This document shows, piece by piece, positions 35,305 to 44,798 of a stretch of DNA of 64,000 nt. A program made the translations under genes and the position numbers. How positions within the stretch are numbered: the first letter of the stretch is position 1; every line of letters begins with the position of its first letter. Where the stretch lies: positions 1-64,000 of the forward strand of contig JAVJQT010000011.1 of the NCBI GenBank assembly GCA_040218795.1, written 5' to 3'. This DNA is from CCMP332 sp040218795. GTDB taxonomy: Bacteria > Bacteroidota > Bacteroidia > Cytophagales > CCMP332. The notes beneath the pieces are model-generated. The model searched no databases. It had not been told where the DNA came from and saw nothing but the letters and a program-made list of their open reading frames with translations.

Positions 35305-36831
35305 ATGAAATCACTCTTGCAAATTTTTCTATGCACTTTGTTTATGTTTCCTGGCTCTCATTTAAATGCTCAAAATGCATTAAACTTTGATGGTGTCAAC
35401 GATTTTGTGCAAACTACCTTTCCGGGCGTTCAGGGCTCAAACAACCGGACTTTTGAAGCCTGGGTCAATGTAGCTCCGGGAGCAGCTGCCTCTAATCTTT
35501 GTATATCAGACTATGGTCTGAACGCCGTGGGTTCGAGAAACACATTTTCAGTAGGAGGGGACCGGAGTTTAAAATTTATATCGGGAGGTACCAATGCCAA
35601 TATTTCTACTGCGGCCAATGTCATTGTGGAAGGGGAGTGGACGCATGTGGCATTTGTCCTGAATAATGGAACGGGGTATTTATACAAAAATGGGGTACAG
35701 GTGGGTACCGGGCCGCTGACTACGGTAAATACACCCTCGGGAAATCAGAATCTGATTATAGGACAAAGAGTCAATGGAGGTTCTATTCCTTTTGAAGGAA
35801 GCATTGATGAATTAAGAATTTGGAATGTGGCCAGAACCCCTCAGGAAATTCAGGCCGATACCATAATGGAACTGTGCACGGGTTCTCCCAATTTGCTCGC
35901 TTATTATCGTTTTAACCAGGGACAGGCCAGTGCTAATAACAGCGGAGTCACAACATTGATCGAGGATATATCTTCCAATAATGGAACATTGACAGGATTT
36001 GCCCTGAATGGCAATACTTCCAATTGGATTTCGGGCAAGGCTTTGAATCCTGCGCCTGTTGTATTTGCTTTTGATACCATCATTGCTTGCGATTCCTATA
36101 CTTCAGCCAGTGGCAATAACACCTGGACGGTTTCCGGCAATTATTTGGATACCATCCCCAATGCGCTTGGCTGTGACACGGCATGGAGAATAAATTTGAC
36201 CATTTTGGATCAAAGTTCTTCCACCATTACCGAAATCACCTGCGATTCAGTTATATCTCCAAGTGGAAATTATGTGTATAATGCTACAGGAACCTATATG
36301 GATACCATTCCCAACAATGCGGGATGCGATTCGGTCATTACGATAAATGTGGTCTTGCAACAAATAAATGATAGTGTGAGCGTCAATGGTAATGTGCTAA
36401 CGGCCTTACAAAACGGCGCCAATTATCAATGGTATCTCTGTCAGGCGGGGCTTAATCCTATATCAGGGGCCAACGCCCAGACATATACCATCAATAGCAC
36501 CGGTAATTATGCGGTCAGTCTGGAAGTCAATGGCTGCCGCGACAGCTCCGATTGTGTACTGGCTATTTTTACAGGGCTAAATGGACCTGATTTGAATAAA
36601 TTGCAAGTTTTTCCCAATCCAAATAAGGGTGAAGTCCAATTCAAGGGCGACTTTGAAGGCCATTTGAGCATTGTAGATTCAAAAGGAATCAGCGTCTACG
36701 AAACCGAATTAAGCCCATCGATGAAATCCATAAGCATTCCCAAGTCCATTCGAAATGGTATGTACATTCTTCATTTTCAAAGTGATGATTTTAGTTTGAG
36801 ACACAAACTATTCTTGCTCAGGGATTTATAA
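35305..36831 (+). CDS. LamG-domain secreted protein with T9SS type A sorting domain
   Basis: A 508-residue secreted protein: signal peptide (FLCTLFMFPGSHLNAQ), a LamG/concanavalin-like domain (about 24-220; NALNFDGVNDFVQT ... EGSIDELRIWNVARTPQEI), two short near-repeats with ACDSYTSASGNNTW/TCDSVISPSGNYVY, an Ig-like stretch (ANYQWYLCQAGLNPISGAN), and the T9SS type A domain (LQVFPNPNKGEV ... RNGMYILHF). Such proteins act at the cell surface in adhesion or glycan binding. No catalytic site is seen. Confidence 0.88.
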   Translation: MKSLLQIFLCTLFMFPGSHLNAQNALNFDGVNDFVQTTFPGVQGSNNRTFEAWVNVAPGAAASNLCISDYGLNAVGSRNTFSVGGDRSLKFISGGTNANISTAANVIVEGEWTHVAFVLNNGTGYLYKNGVQVGTGPLTTVNTPSGNQNLIIGQRVNGGSIPFEGSIDELRIWNVARTPQEIQADTIMELCTGSPNLLAYYRFNQGQASANNSGVTTLIEDISSNNGTLTGFALNGNTSNWISGKALNPAPVVFAFDTIIACDSYTSASGNNTWTVSGNYLDTIPNALGCDTAWRINLTILDQSSSTITEITCDSVISPSGNYVYNATGTYMDTIPNNAGCDSVITINVVLQQINDSVSVNGNVLTALQNGANYQWYLCQAGLNPISGANAQTYTINSTGNYAVSLEVNGCRDSSDCVLAIFTGLNGPDLNKLQVFPNPNKGEVQFKGDFEGHLSIVDSKGISVYETELSPSMKSISIPKSIRNGMYILHFQSDDFSLRHKLFLLRDL

Positions 36832-36973
36832 AGAAACTATCGTGGATTTATATTTAAACAGGAATTATGAGCCATTCACTTGATGATCCTGAATAATTAT
36901 GAATTTGACTTTTCTATGCTAAGAATTACTCATATTATTGTAAAGCCCAATTGGGAAATTATTCAATAATAAT

Positions 36974-37035
36974 GGAGTAAGGAACTGAAGTGCCAATTAC
37001 TCCGATTTTTAATGACTAAAACAAAGAAAAAGTGA
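36974..37035 (+). promoter_or_regulatory. 5' leader hairpin and seven-codon leader frame before carbonic anhydrase
   Basis: GGAGTAA (36974-36980) pairs perfectly with TTACTCC (36997-37003) around a 16-base loop, followed by GATTTTT. Then ATG at 37012 opens a seven-codon frame (MTKTKKK) whose TGA overlaps the carbonic anhydrase GTG start (GTGA). Together they could form a leader that couples or attenuates expression; the short frame may also be chance. Confidence 0.35.
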
Positions 37036-37667
37036 AAGCATCATACGACCGATTATTTAAAGGAAATGAAGAATGGATAAAAGAGAAACTAAAGCTCGAT
37101 CCTGAATATTTCAAAAAGCTGGCAAAAGGCCAAACGCCGGAATTCCTTTGGATTGGTTGCTCTGATAGTAGAGTACCTGCCAATGAAATCACGGGGACTG
37201 AGTCTGGTGAAATTTTTGTTCACAGAAATATTGCCAATCAGGTCATCCATTCTGATACCAATATGCTTAGTGTTTTGCAATATGCGGTAGAATACCTTCA
37301 TGTAAAGCATGTCATTGTATGTGGACATTATGGCTGTGGTGGTGTTAAAGCAGCAATGGACACCCAATATGTTGGGCTTGTTGGTCGATGGCTAGCGCAC
37401 ATCAAAGACATTTTCCAGATCAATAAAGCTAAGTTAGATCAGATAAAAGATCCTGAAGATCGTGAAAAGCGGATGGTTGAGCTTAATGTAATCGAGCAAG
37501 TGCACAATCTGGCTAAAACTTCAATTGTTCAAAAAGCCTGGAAAAACAGAGAACTTGAAATCCATGGCTGGGTTTATTCTCTGGAAGATGGGAAAATTAT
37601 CGATCTGAAATGCCAATATTCTAACATTGATCAACTGGAGCCTATTTATAGATTTTCCGGGATATAA
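37032..37667 (+). CDS. Beta-class carbonic anhydrase
   Basis: A 211-residue cytoplasmic enzyme that interconverts CO2 and bicarbonate. Zinc ligands are visible as CSDSRV (Cys, with the Asp/Arg dyad) and GHYGCGGV (His and Cys), with EIFVHRNIAN between. The length is usual for the family. GTG is the start. It is convergent with the SulP-DabB-DabA genes 25 bases away, so CO2/bicarbonate chemistry is concentrated here. Confidence 0.95.
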   Translation: MKASYDRLFKGNEEWIKEKLKLDPEYFKKLAKGQTPEFLWIGCSDSRVPANEITGTESGEIFVHRNIANQVIHSDTNMLSVLQYAVEYLHVKHVIVCGHYGCGGVKAAMDTQYVGLVGRWLAHIKDIFQINKAKLDQIKDPEDREKRMVELNVIEQVHNLAKTSIVQKAWKNRELEIHGWVYSLEDGKIIDLKCQYSNIDQLEPIYRFSGI

Positions 37668-37692
37668 GTCAATAGCTTTTTTACATAGGAAT

Positions 37693-39942
37693 TTATTCAT
37701 TAATCGTTAAGACTAAGCCTTTAGCAAAGTTTATTAACTCGGCTATGGCTTTTTCTTTTTTCTTTCTGTCAAATCGATAGATGATCAATTTGCGGCCATT
37801 GCTTTCAAGGTGATAAATTGGGTTTGACTCTATGATTTGCAGTAAGGCAGGATTGAAAAACCGTCTGACTTCATCTTCTTTCGGACCTTTGAGTAGAAAC
37901 TTATCAGAAAACACAGGATGATCATCAAAGTCAATATCTCTGCTATTGGCCATATCTGCTACTTTTTCAAAAAAGCCCTCTTTTTCCAAAGTGAATACGG
38001 GCCATGCGACATTATTTTCTTTGGGTTTTATAATCATAGCCGGTAGCAAATTGGTGGCGGCTTTGGTTCTCAGATCAGTGTCATAAACCACCTCAGAAAA
38101 AACGAAACCATAACCTTCAAATGACCCTGAAATAAGATTTTGAGTGTAACTGATTTTTCCCGATCGGCTAAAACTAAAATCCTTAAAATTATCGAATGAC
38201 ATTGTTTTGCCCAATTCAAAATGCCAATTATTGGATTTAGCCATATCGAGAAGTTTTAGCTGATGCCTACTTAGTTTTTCAACAATGCCAGACTTAGCAT
38301 TTTTTACAATTTTTGCTGCCATCGGATGGTCGGAAACCGGTATGAGATGTTCCTTGTTTGTCATTTCAAGTCTTTTGCCTTCTTTTTCCCATTCATTTTT
38401 TAGTTCATTAAGATGGGTTCTAAAGGTATGATCAATCAAATTGACATTCTTAAAATCCAGAATAAGATGCCGCTTATCAAAATGGCTTTCTATTTCTTTT
38501 TTTAGAGACAAATAATTAGAGAATATGGCCGAGTGATGTAAGTCAATGATGCCCACATCTCCTTTTTCTTCATCCTCATAGTAATTTAATTTGCTGCGAA
38601 ACAAGTATCTAAGCGGAGCTCCGTGAATCAGGTGAATTATCAGCTTCATCAAAATACCAGCGGCAATACCGATAATCAAATCTGTTGCGAGCACCATCAA
38701 TAGGGTGGTAATAAAAACGAGGAATTGCTCTTTTCCTATTTCCCATACATGCTTAAATTCAGTTGGAGCCGCTAATTTGAATCCCACATGTATCAACATT
38801 GCTGCCAATGCTGCCAGGGGTATCTGCTCAATGATGGGTTTGCCAAAAAGTAAAAAGATCAAGAGAAAACCACCGTGAAAGAAATTCGCCCATTGCGTTT
38901 TTGCCCCATTAGTGATGTTTGCCGAGCTCCTTACAATCTCAGAGATCATTGGCAATCCACCCAGAAACCCGGAAATGGCCGATCCACCTCCCATTGCAGC
39001 CATATCTCTATTAAGATTGGACTTTCTTTTTAATGGATCCAGTGTGTCTACGGCAGATGCACTAAGCAAAGATTCAATACTTGAAACTAAGGCTATACTT
39101 ATAACAGCCATCCAAAATGTCCCTGTCCCAATCATTCCAAAATCGGGAAAGACGATGCCATCAATAACACTTTCAGGTAGATGTACCAGATATTTTGGTC
39201 CTAAGACATAATCATTGCCCACCAGGTTGTAATGATGTTCATGGAAAAGGTCGAAAAAATGAGCCATCGGGATGGTTACAATAATTACCCACATGGGAGC
39301 TGGAATCATTTTGATTGGCTTAAAACTGACCCTGGAATGGCCTATCAGAATAAGCAGACTGATTATGGCTATTAAAGCGATTTCCGGATTCATATTAATG
39401 AAAGCTTCTGGAATTTGAGCAAGCGTATGAAAAAGGCCATGTCCACCACCATCCGCTTTGGTACCAAGTGCAACAAATAGCTGTTTGACCATGATGATAA
39501 CACCAATGGCTGCAAGCATACCATGAACCGCTGCGGAAGGGAAAAAGTCTCCAAGTTTACCCACCTTGAGCAGCCCAAAACCCACCTGAATAAGTCCGGC
39601 AACCACAATGGCCGCTAAGGCAAATTTGTAACCCGCAAGTGCATCTCCGGCACCCATGGATTCTACCGCGCCAAGTGTAACAACTATCAATCCTGCAGCA
39701 GGGCCGCTAATGGTCACATGCGAGCCTGTAATGCGCGACATTAATAGGCCTCCGACAATTGCGGCGGTTAGACCGGCCATGGGTGGCACCCCCGAAGCCA
39801 ATGCAATACCCAAACATAGCGGCAATGCGATAAGCGAGACTATAAAACCGGCAAGGAGATCGTTTTTCCAGTGGGCTTTTAATCCGACCAGGCCGCTAAG
39901 TGCTTTATTATCATTTAAAATATTCATAATGTATTGATTCAA
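37693..39942 (-). CDS. SulP-family anion (probable bicarbonate) transporter with extra C-terminal domain
   Basis: A 749-residue protein. Residues about 20-430 are the SulP membrane domain (LLAGFIVSLIALPLCLGIALASG, ITGSHVTISGPAAGLIVV, SIESLLSASAVDTLD). A STAS-like domain follows at about 455-540 (GIIDLHHSAIF ... LILDFKNVNLIDHTF). The final ~150 residues (FSFSRSGKISYTQNLISGSF ... DIDFDDHPVFSDKFLLKG ... GRKLIIYRF) resemble a separate domain I know from stand-alone hypothetical proteins. Its position three bases after dabB, beside a carbonic anhydrase, suggests bicarbonate as substrate. Confidence 0.87.
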   Translation of the reverse strand: MNQYIMNILNDNKALSGLVGLKAHWKNDLLAGFIVSLIALPLCLGIALASGVPPMAGLTAAIVGGLLMSRITGSHVTISGPAAGLIVVTLGAVESMGAGDALAGYKFALAAIVVAGLIQVGFGLLKVGKLGDFFPSAAVHGMLAAIGVIIMVKQLFVALGTKADGGGHGLFHTLAQIPEAFINMNPEIALIAIISLLILIGHSRVSFKPIKMIPAPMWVIIVTIPMAHFFDLFHEHHYNLVGNDYVLGPKYLVHLPESVIDGIVFPDFGMIGTGTFWMAVISIALVSSIESLLSASAVDTLDPLKRKSNLNRDMAAMGGGSAISGFLGGLPMISEIVRSSANITNGAKTQWANFFHGGFLLIFLLFGKPIIEQIPLAALAAMLIHVGFKLAAPTEFKHVWEIGKEQFLVFITTLLMVLATDLIIGIAAGILMKLIIHLIHGAPLRYLFRSKLNYYEDEEKGDVGIIDLHHSAIFSNYLSLKKEIESHFDKRHLILDFKNVNLIDHTFRTHLNELKNEWEKEGKRLEMTNKEHLIPVSDHPMAAKIVKNAKSGIVEKLSRHQLKLLDMAKSNNWHFELGKTMSFDNFKDFSFSRSGKISYTQNLISGSFEGYGFVFSEVVYDTDLRTKAATNLLPAMIIKPKENNVAWPVFTLEKEGFFEKVADMANSRDIDFDDHPVFSDKFLLKGPKEDEVRRFFNPALLQIIESNPIYHLESNGRKLIIYRFDRKKKEKAIAELINFAKGLVLTINE

Positions 39943-39945
39943 TTG

Positions 39946-41820
39946 TTATGATGAGCGATGAGCAACAGGATGATAACTTTTTATGTGAGGCCCCAGGAAT
40001 AGACGTATATAAATCCTAACCGTAGAAAGCCCAATAAAAATGGCTGATAGTGCGACAAGCAAAGTCAGGAAAATCTGATTTTCATGAATGTGACTAAATA
40101 TTAAGTCTTCACCCAAAAAAGTCGGGGTAATTGGAAACCCGGCTAAGCCAAGCGCCGCCAATAAGAAGATAAATGCCAGCCATTTGTATTCATAGATATG
40201 CCCGTAATAGCCATTCAGATCAATATTTATCTCCGATTTTCTCAATCGTTTCAATGCGGCCAAGCCAATGAGCAATGACAGAACTACCCCGGATAAATAG
40301 ATTAGCGTATGAGATAAGTTGAAATGTTCATTGAAAGAAATTGCCAATGCGATCCAGAAATGACTGAAAGCAACCAGGGAAAAACTGTATTCCGGACTTT
40401 TTCTCTCAACAAATGATCTCAAGGAAAGGACCAAAGCAATAAGTGCAAGTACATTTGGGAAAAGTTGAAGGCTGATTTCGGATAAGCCTCCATTAATCAA
40501 AACATAAGAAGCCAAGAGATAGGCGGGAACAAGGATAAAAGAAGTTGTTTTGCTATTCAGGAAATAAAAAACATTCCCCAGTTTTTTAAATGGATTCCAC
40601 AAAAACCTGAATTGATAGGTGTCCAGATTCCATTCCTTCACGCTGAAAACATAGATTGAGTTGAAAAGCTTTCTCAAAAATCCACTTCGCTTAGTTTCCT
40701 TTGGAAGCTCCGTATAAAACTGCTCCCGAATAAGATAAGTAACCGTGGATGGCGATACCAATAACTGATAGGTCCGCAAAAATGCATTACCGGTAAAGTG
40801 TATTAAGGCTACAAGTTCAAGGCCTAAAGCAATCTCAATAAAAATCAGCCCGATCTGAGCAATGGAAGAATAAGCAATCTGTGATTTGACTGTGGATTGC
40901 GCATTTCCTATAAATGTTGCTATAATACTGCTAAGCAAACCGGCAATTCCCACAATCCACCTAAAAACTTCCTGATGCTCCCATAAAGGAAATGTTCTGA
41001 GCAAAAAGAAAACGCCAATATGTACCGAAAGCGAACTATAAAAAATAGCACTGGAAGGAGTGGGGCCTTCCATGGCTCTTGGCAACCAGGACGAAAAAGG
41101 AAACTGCGCAGACTTCACGTTTGCGGAGAGCAATATCATCGACGAAATGAATAAACACATGCCATAGTGACTTTGCACCTCGGCATCGACCAACTCATAG
41201 TTGTTAAGTTCAAGGAAGGTCACGTTGTGATGCCAAAGGTGATGACTCATCCACATCGCAAGGATCATGGCTATATCGCTTACCCGGTAAACCGAAAACA
41301 CCTTAAATGCATTACGAACAGGAAGGTACCTATCCCGATAAAAGGCAATAAGAAGGAAGGACGATAATCCCATTACTTCCCATCCGATAAACAGCGTCTC
41401 AAAATTTCCCGAAAGGATAATGATGTTGTAGCCCAGATAGAAAAAGAGGATGGTATTGAAAAACCGTTTGTAGCCTTCTTCTCTGTGTAAATAGTAGCGG
41501 CTGTATAAAGTGATTAGGAAAGTAAGAATTGATCCCACTACAAGAAAAACAGCCGTGACCCGATCAAAGTAAAAATCTACAAAGTATTCATAGCCCGGCA
41601 TGCTATATATCATGAATTCCTTGATATTAAGCGCTTTTCCTCCCGAAATGGCCCAGTAAAATGTAAATGCGAGGGCCAATATATTTTGTATACCGGCGGT
41701 GCCAAAAGCCACTCTCGAATGAAGTACTTCATTTTTTTTGTGAACGACTACACTCAGCAAAAACCCAAGAAATGGGATAATCAGGAATATTGGCAATATG
41801 CTATTCAACATTTCACGCAT
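39946..41820 (-). CDS. dabB: DabB: NuoL-like proton-conducting subunit of the DAB inorganic-carbon system
   Basis: A 624-residue membrane protein of the NuoL/MrpA antiporter fold: YFDRVTAVFLVVGSILTFLITLYSRYYLH at the N-terminal half, LFIGWEVMGLSSFLLIAFY, and a lysine-bearing central helix region (SANVKSAQFPFSSWLPRAMEGPTPSSA). It lacks other respiratory complex I partners and overlaps the dabA gene by 16 bases. In the described DAB system (Halothiobacillus), DabB couples ion flow to DabA so that CO2 is hydrated vectorially to bicarbonate. Its start lies inside the 3' end of dabA. Confidence 0.92.
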   Translation of the reverse strand: MREMLNSILPIFLIIPFLGFLLSVVVHKKNEVLHSRVAFGTAGIQNILALAFTFYWAISGGKALNIKEFMIYSMPGYEYFVDFYFDRVTAVFLVVGSILTFLITLYSRYYLHREEGYKRFFNTILFFYLGYNIIILSGNFETLFIGWEVMGLSSFLLIAFYRDRYLPVRNAFKVFSVYRVSDIAMILAMWMSHHLWHHNVTFLELNNYELVDAEVQSHYGMCLFISSMILLSANVKSAQFPFSSWLPRAMEGPTPSSAIFYSSLSVHIGVFFLLRTFPLWEHQEVFRWIVGIAGLLSSIIATFIGNAQSTVKSQIAYSSIAQIGLIFIEIALGLELVALIHFTGNAFLRTYQLLVSPSTVTYLIREQFYTELPKETKRSGFLRKLFNSIYVFSVKEWNLDTYQFRFLWNPFKKLGNVFYFLNSKTTSFILVPAYLLASYVLINGGLSEISLQLFPNVLALIALVLSLRSFVERKSPEYSFSLVAFSHFWIALAISFNEHFNLSHTLIYLSGVVLSLLIGLAALKRLRKSEINIDLNGYYGHIYEYKWLAFIFLLAALGLAGFPITPTFLGEDLIFSHIHENQIFLTLLVALSAIFIGLSTVRIYIRLFLGPHIKSYHPVAHRSS

Positions 41821-44318
41821 TTTAGTAAATACACGGGCAGGTTTTCATGCGAAGACTCAATTGCTGAATTCAGATCTTCAATGACTACCGCTTCGAGATT
41901 TTTGCACACTGGATCATAAAGATTAAATCTGCCATCTGAGAATCGGTAAATCTTTCCATCCTGAGGATTGACGACTGTCAGAATCAGCCATTCGTTTATA
42001 AACCATTCATAGGTCGCTTTTGAACTTTGGATTGTTTTAAGAACCACTTCCGGCTCATGTTCTATGACCATCATCAATCGAAGTGGATCATGTGCCTCTA
42101 CCATTTGGATAGGCAATCCTGGCCTGAGGTCTCCTTCAAATCCGTTGGCCACAGCAATCAGCCCCATCACATTATGTGGGAGTTTTGATCCTGCGCCCAA
42201 CTTTTCGTTATCTACTCTTGAAAAGTAGTACTCTAAATTGATGCCTGCACAAACCGGTGCTGCTGCATTAATAATCGTTTGTAGATACTTTCCATCGGGG
42301 TCGAGCTTATAATTATAGCTGTTTAGAAAAGCCCTTCGGTCCAGAAAGAGGTGATCATTGATATTATTTCTGCCGATGATGCACAGGCTGTTTGTCGCGT
42401 GATTCAATTCCGGTCTTGGTTCAAATAATGATACCGATCGATCTTTCACTTTTTTATGAATGACTTCTGCAGCTTGTTTTGTGTCTATCGACATAAATCT
42501 TCTGGATCGTTCTTTGGCATTCATTCGAAGTGCTTTTTCAAAAACCTGTAGATTTTTCTTGTGGAGCTCTTGATTTTCATTGTTCAATAATTCTTCATCG
42601 AAAAAACTGAATTCATCTCTGGTCGTGTCATGCAATCCACCAATAAATTCAGTGCTGTCGGGAATCTCAATACCCCTTTTTTTCAAAAGCTCTCTAAGAC
42701 CCCTATGATTCGCCATATAGCTATAAGCACGGGCATTTGCCGATCCGGGACGACCGGAACAAGCTCCACAATCGTAGCCCGCATAGTGTGTATTATTGGC
42801 ACTGCTGGCGCCATGACCGATGATGTAGATGAGAGAGGCAAACAACTCGGTTTTCCCGGTGCTCCGGAGCACTGTTTCCACCCGATCGGCCATTTCATCA
42901 AGGGTATATCCGATTTGCAAACCGTCTTGCGTATGCATTTTGCTTCTGTTTTCAATGGTCAATGTTGAATGACTATCCATATGAGAAAATGAATAAGAGG
43001 TAGCAGGACTCAGACTTGGTCTGAAAATATTGAACATCAACTTAATGGCTGACCAAAAACCCAATGTCTGACTGATTAGCCATCCTCTGAATAATCCATG
43101 TGAAGATTTGTTAAAATGGAGATCGGTTGAATTGTTGCGATCAGTAGAAACTTCTTTGATTAAGTGTTTGGGACTGATAGGAAGGGGACAGACCTTGGAA
43201 TAAAATTTTCCATTTTTTGGCTGATAATAAGTATCTATGGCAAAATGGCCCGGTGTACCATAGGTGGCACAGTCGGGGTCAAAGTGCTCTATATAGCGAC
43301 GAATAGAACATTCGCGGTCATCGATGCAGAAGAAGGCCTCAAATGAAGGCCTCTCCGTTTTGGGCTCTAACTGTTCGCCTATTAAAATACCTGCAAGCAC
43401 CTGATCGTAATAGGTCCATTCATAGGCTTCCTGCCAGATGACAATTAATTCATCGTATTCATCCCAATTGGTTTCTCCTTGAATATCTACAATGTGTCTC
43501 TTCTCTGCGATTTCAGAAAGCGGTTTCCATTTATTGCCAAGTGTATGATCCAGGTTGTCAATTTCCAGCAGACATTCCAGCAGTATCATTTCCTTTAGGC
43601 TGATCTGGCGACCATCCAGAAGAGATCTTGGTTGAGCTTCTATGGTTGCGACCAATCCGGACCAGCCCGGATGTGCGAATTGCTGGTCGAAAAGGTATTG
43701 CTCATAAAGCGCCTCATGGCCCACCAAAATTTTGAGCAGTTTCTCGATCGATGTGTGAGGGTCAAATAAAAGTTCTTTAGCGCCTTTAGTCTTAAGGAAA
43801 GAAACAATACTATTTCGCTCTATTTCAATAATAGAAGAGAGGAAGCTCTCTTTGTTAACCGGAAATTTTGTAATGGCTATTCCCTGATCCAGATAGCTAT
43901 TTAGAATCCGGAACAGATTTGTGTGAACAATGGTATTGAGATCCAGTTTGAAATGCTCTTTCCAAAGGGTGCGCAAATGCCCGATTTTCCCCTCATTGGA
44001 TTCATTGTATTCCATTTCGGTAAGCCGTTCCTTCCATGCATTCAGCTCGCCTTTTCCTTTCCTTTTGATAATAACATTTTCCAGGATTTCAGTATCGATT
44101 TTACCTTCCCGGTACAGTTTTCGATAGTCCTGCAGCGATAAAGACGTTTTATATCCAAAAATCTTTGAGGCCCTTCTGATGGCCTGTTCAAAAGGAAGAT
44201 CCTGAAAGGCATGTAAAGTATTGTGATGTACAAAGTCCTTTAAGGAGGCTTGTGCAGGTAAATAATGTTTGAGTTTATTCAGGATCTGTTCTTCCCGAAA
44301 AATATCCGATGATGACAT
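41805..44318 (-). CDS. dabA: DabA: DUF2309 zinc protein of the DAB inorganic-carbon system
   Basis: An 837-residue soluble protein of the DUF2309/DabA family. The carbonic-anhydrase-like zinc site can be traced: C331 and D333 in FFCIDDREC, then H502 in IIGHGASS and C517 in GYDCGAC. Spacing (C-x-D; H then Cys 15 residues later) is the same as that reported for Halothiobacillus DabA. With DabB it forms an energy-coupled CO2-to-bicarbonate trap. It heads the dabA-dabB-SulP run, possibly preceded by a small secreted protein gene. Confidence 0.93.
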   Translation of the reverse strand: MSSSDIFREEQILNKLKHYLPAQASLKDFVHHNTLHAFQDLPFEQAIRRASKIFGYKTSLSLQDYRKLYREGKIDTEILENVIIKRKGKGELNAWKERLTEMEYNESNEGKIGHLRTLWKEHFKLDLNTIVHTNLFRILNSYLDQGIAITKFPVNKESFLSSIIEIERNSIVSFLKTKGAKELLFDPHTSIEKLLKILVGHEALYEQYLFDQQFAHPGWSGLVATIEAQPRSLLDGRQISLKEMILLECLLEIDNLDHTLGNKWKPLSEIAEKRHIVDIQGETNWDEYDELIVIWQEAYEWTYYDQVLAGILIGEQLEPKTERPSFEAFFCIDDRECSIRRYIEHFDPDCATYGTPGHFAIDTYYQPKNGKFYSKVCPLPISPKHLIKEVSTDRNNSTDLHFNKSSHGLFRGWLISQTLGFWSAIKLMFNIFRPSLSPATSYSFSHMDSHSTLTIENRSKMHTQDGLQIGYTLDEMADRVETVLRSTGKTELFASLIYIIGHGASSANNTHYAGYDCGACSGRPGSANARAYSYMANHRGLRELLKKRGIEIPDSTEFIGGLHDTTRDEFSFFDEELLNNENQELHKKNLQVFEKALRMNAKERSRRFMSIDTKQAAEVIHKKVKDRSVSLFEPRPELNHATNSLCIIGRNNINDHLFLDRRAFLNSYNYKLDPDGKYLQTIINAAAPVCAGINLEYYFSRVDNEKLGAGSKLPHNVMGLIAVANGFEGDLRPGLPIQMVEAHDPLRLMMVIEHEPEVVLKTIQSSKATYEWFINEWLILTVVNPQDGKIYRFSDGRFNLYDPVCKNLEAVVIEDLNSAIESSHENLPVYLLKCVKC

Positions 44319-44400
44319 AAAAAATTAGGAATAAAACTGTGTAAGCAATAATTGGAATGATGGATATCCACCATTATTGAGCTTTGCTGATCAGTTTATT

Positions 44401-44712
44401 CTAGCTACAAAGCGATAAGCTACAATTGAGAATGTATTTGGGGGGAGATCCACTGGCTATATGCGTACGCAAATTATCCCAATGGATGATTGAAGTATTT
44501 GGATCATTTAATCGAATAATCCAGGCTGCATTTTGAATTCTTTTTATCTCTGAAAGGAGGTCTAAAAGTGCTTTTCCTTCTTTAAACTCTTCCAGAGAAT
44601 CTTCTATTTCATACTTCTCCTTTTCGCCAATAAAACTATCGTTTGAGAGGCTGCTGTAGCCAACTGCTATGAGTAGGCCAAAAGAGAGGATATGAATAAA
44701 TAAAGATTTCAT
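44401..44712 (-). CDS. Small secreted protein upstream of dabA
   Basis: A 103-residue protein with a signal peptide (SLFIHILSFGLLIAVGYSS) and a charged helical body (KYEIEDSLEEFKEGKALLDLLSEI), ending with two cysteines. I do not recognise it. It lies on the same strand 82 bases before dabA and so could be the first gene of that operon; its start is 86 bases from the divergent Crp/Fnr gene. The gap to dabA contains an imperfect hairpin (AATGATGG ... CCACCATT, 44355-44374). Confidence 0.6.
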   Translation of the reverse strand: MKSLFIHILSFGLLIAVGYSSLSNDSFIGEKEKYEIEDSLEEFKEGKALLDLLSEIKRIQNAAWIIRLNDPNTSIIHWDNLRTHIASGSPPKYILNCSLSLCS

Positions 44713-44778
44713 TTAGTATTTGACTACCAAAGTAGATAAAAGTCACAATAAAAATAATATTTCATAAGAAAATATGTG

Positions 44779-44795
44779 ATAAATGTTACATTTAT
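44779..44795. promoter_or_regulatory. Perfect 17-bp inverted repeat before the Crp/Fnr gene
   Basis: ATAAATGT, one T, ACATTTAT: two perfect 8-base arms around a single base, ending three bases before the Crp/Fnr start codon and within the 86-base gap to the divergent dab-side gene. Position and symmetry suit an autoregulatory Crp/Fnr-type operator. Confidence 0.6.
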
Positions 44796-44798
44796 AAA

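Noticed and set aside
39946..41820. Possibility that the NuoL-like gene is part of complex I or an Mrp antiporter
   Set aside because: No other nuo or mrp genes are nearby, and it overlaps a DUF2309 gene, the defining DabA/DabB arrangement.
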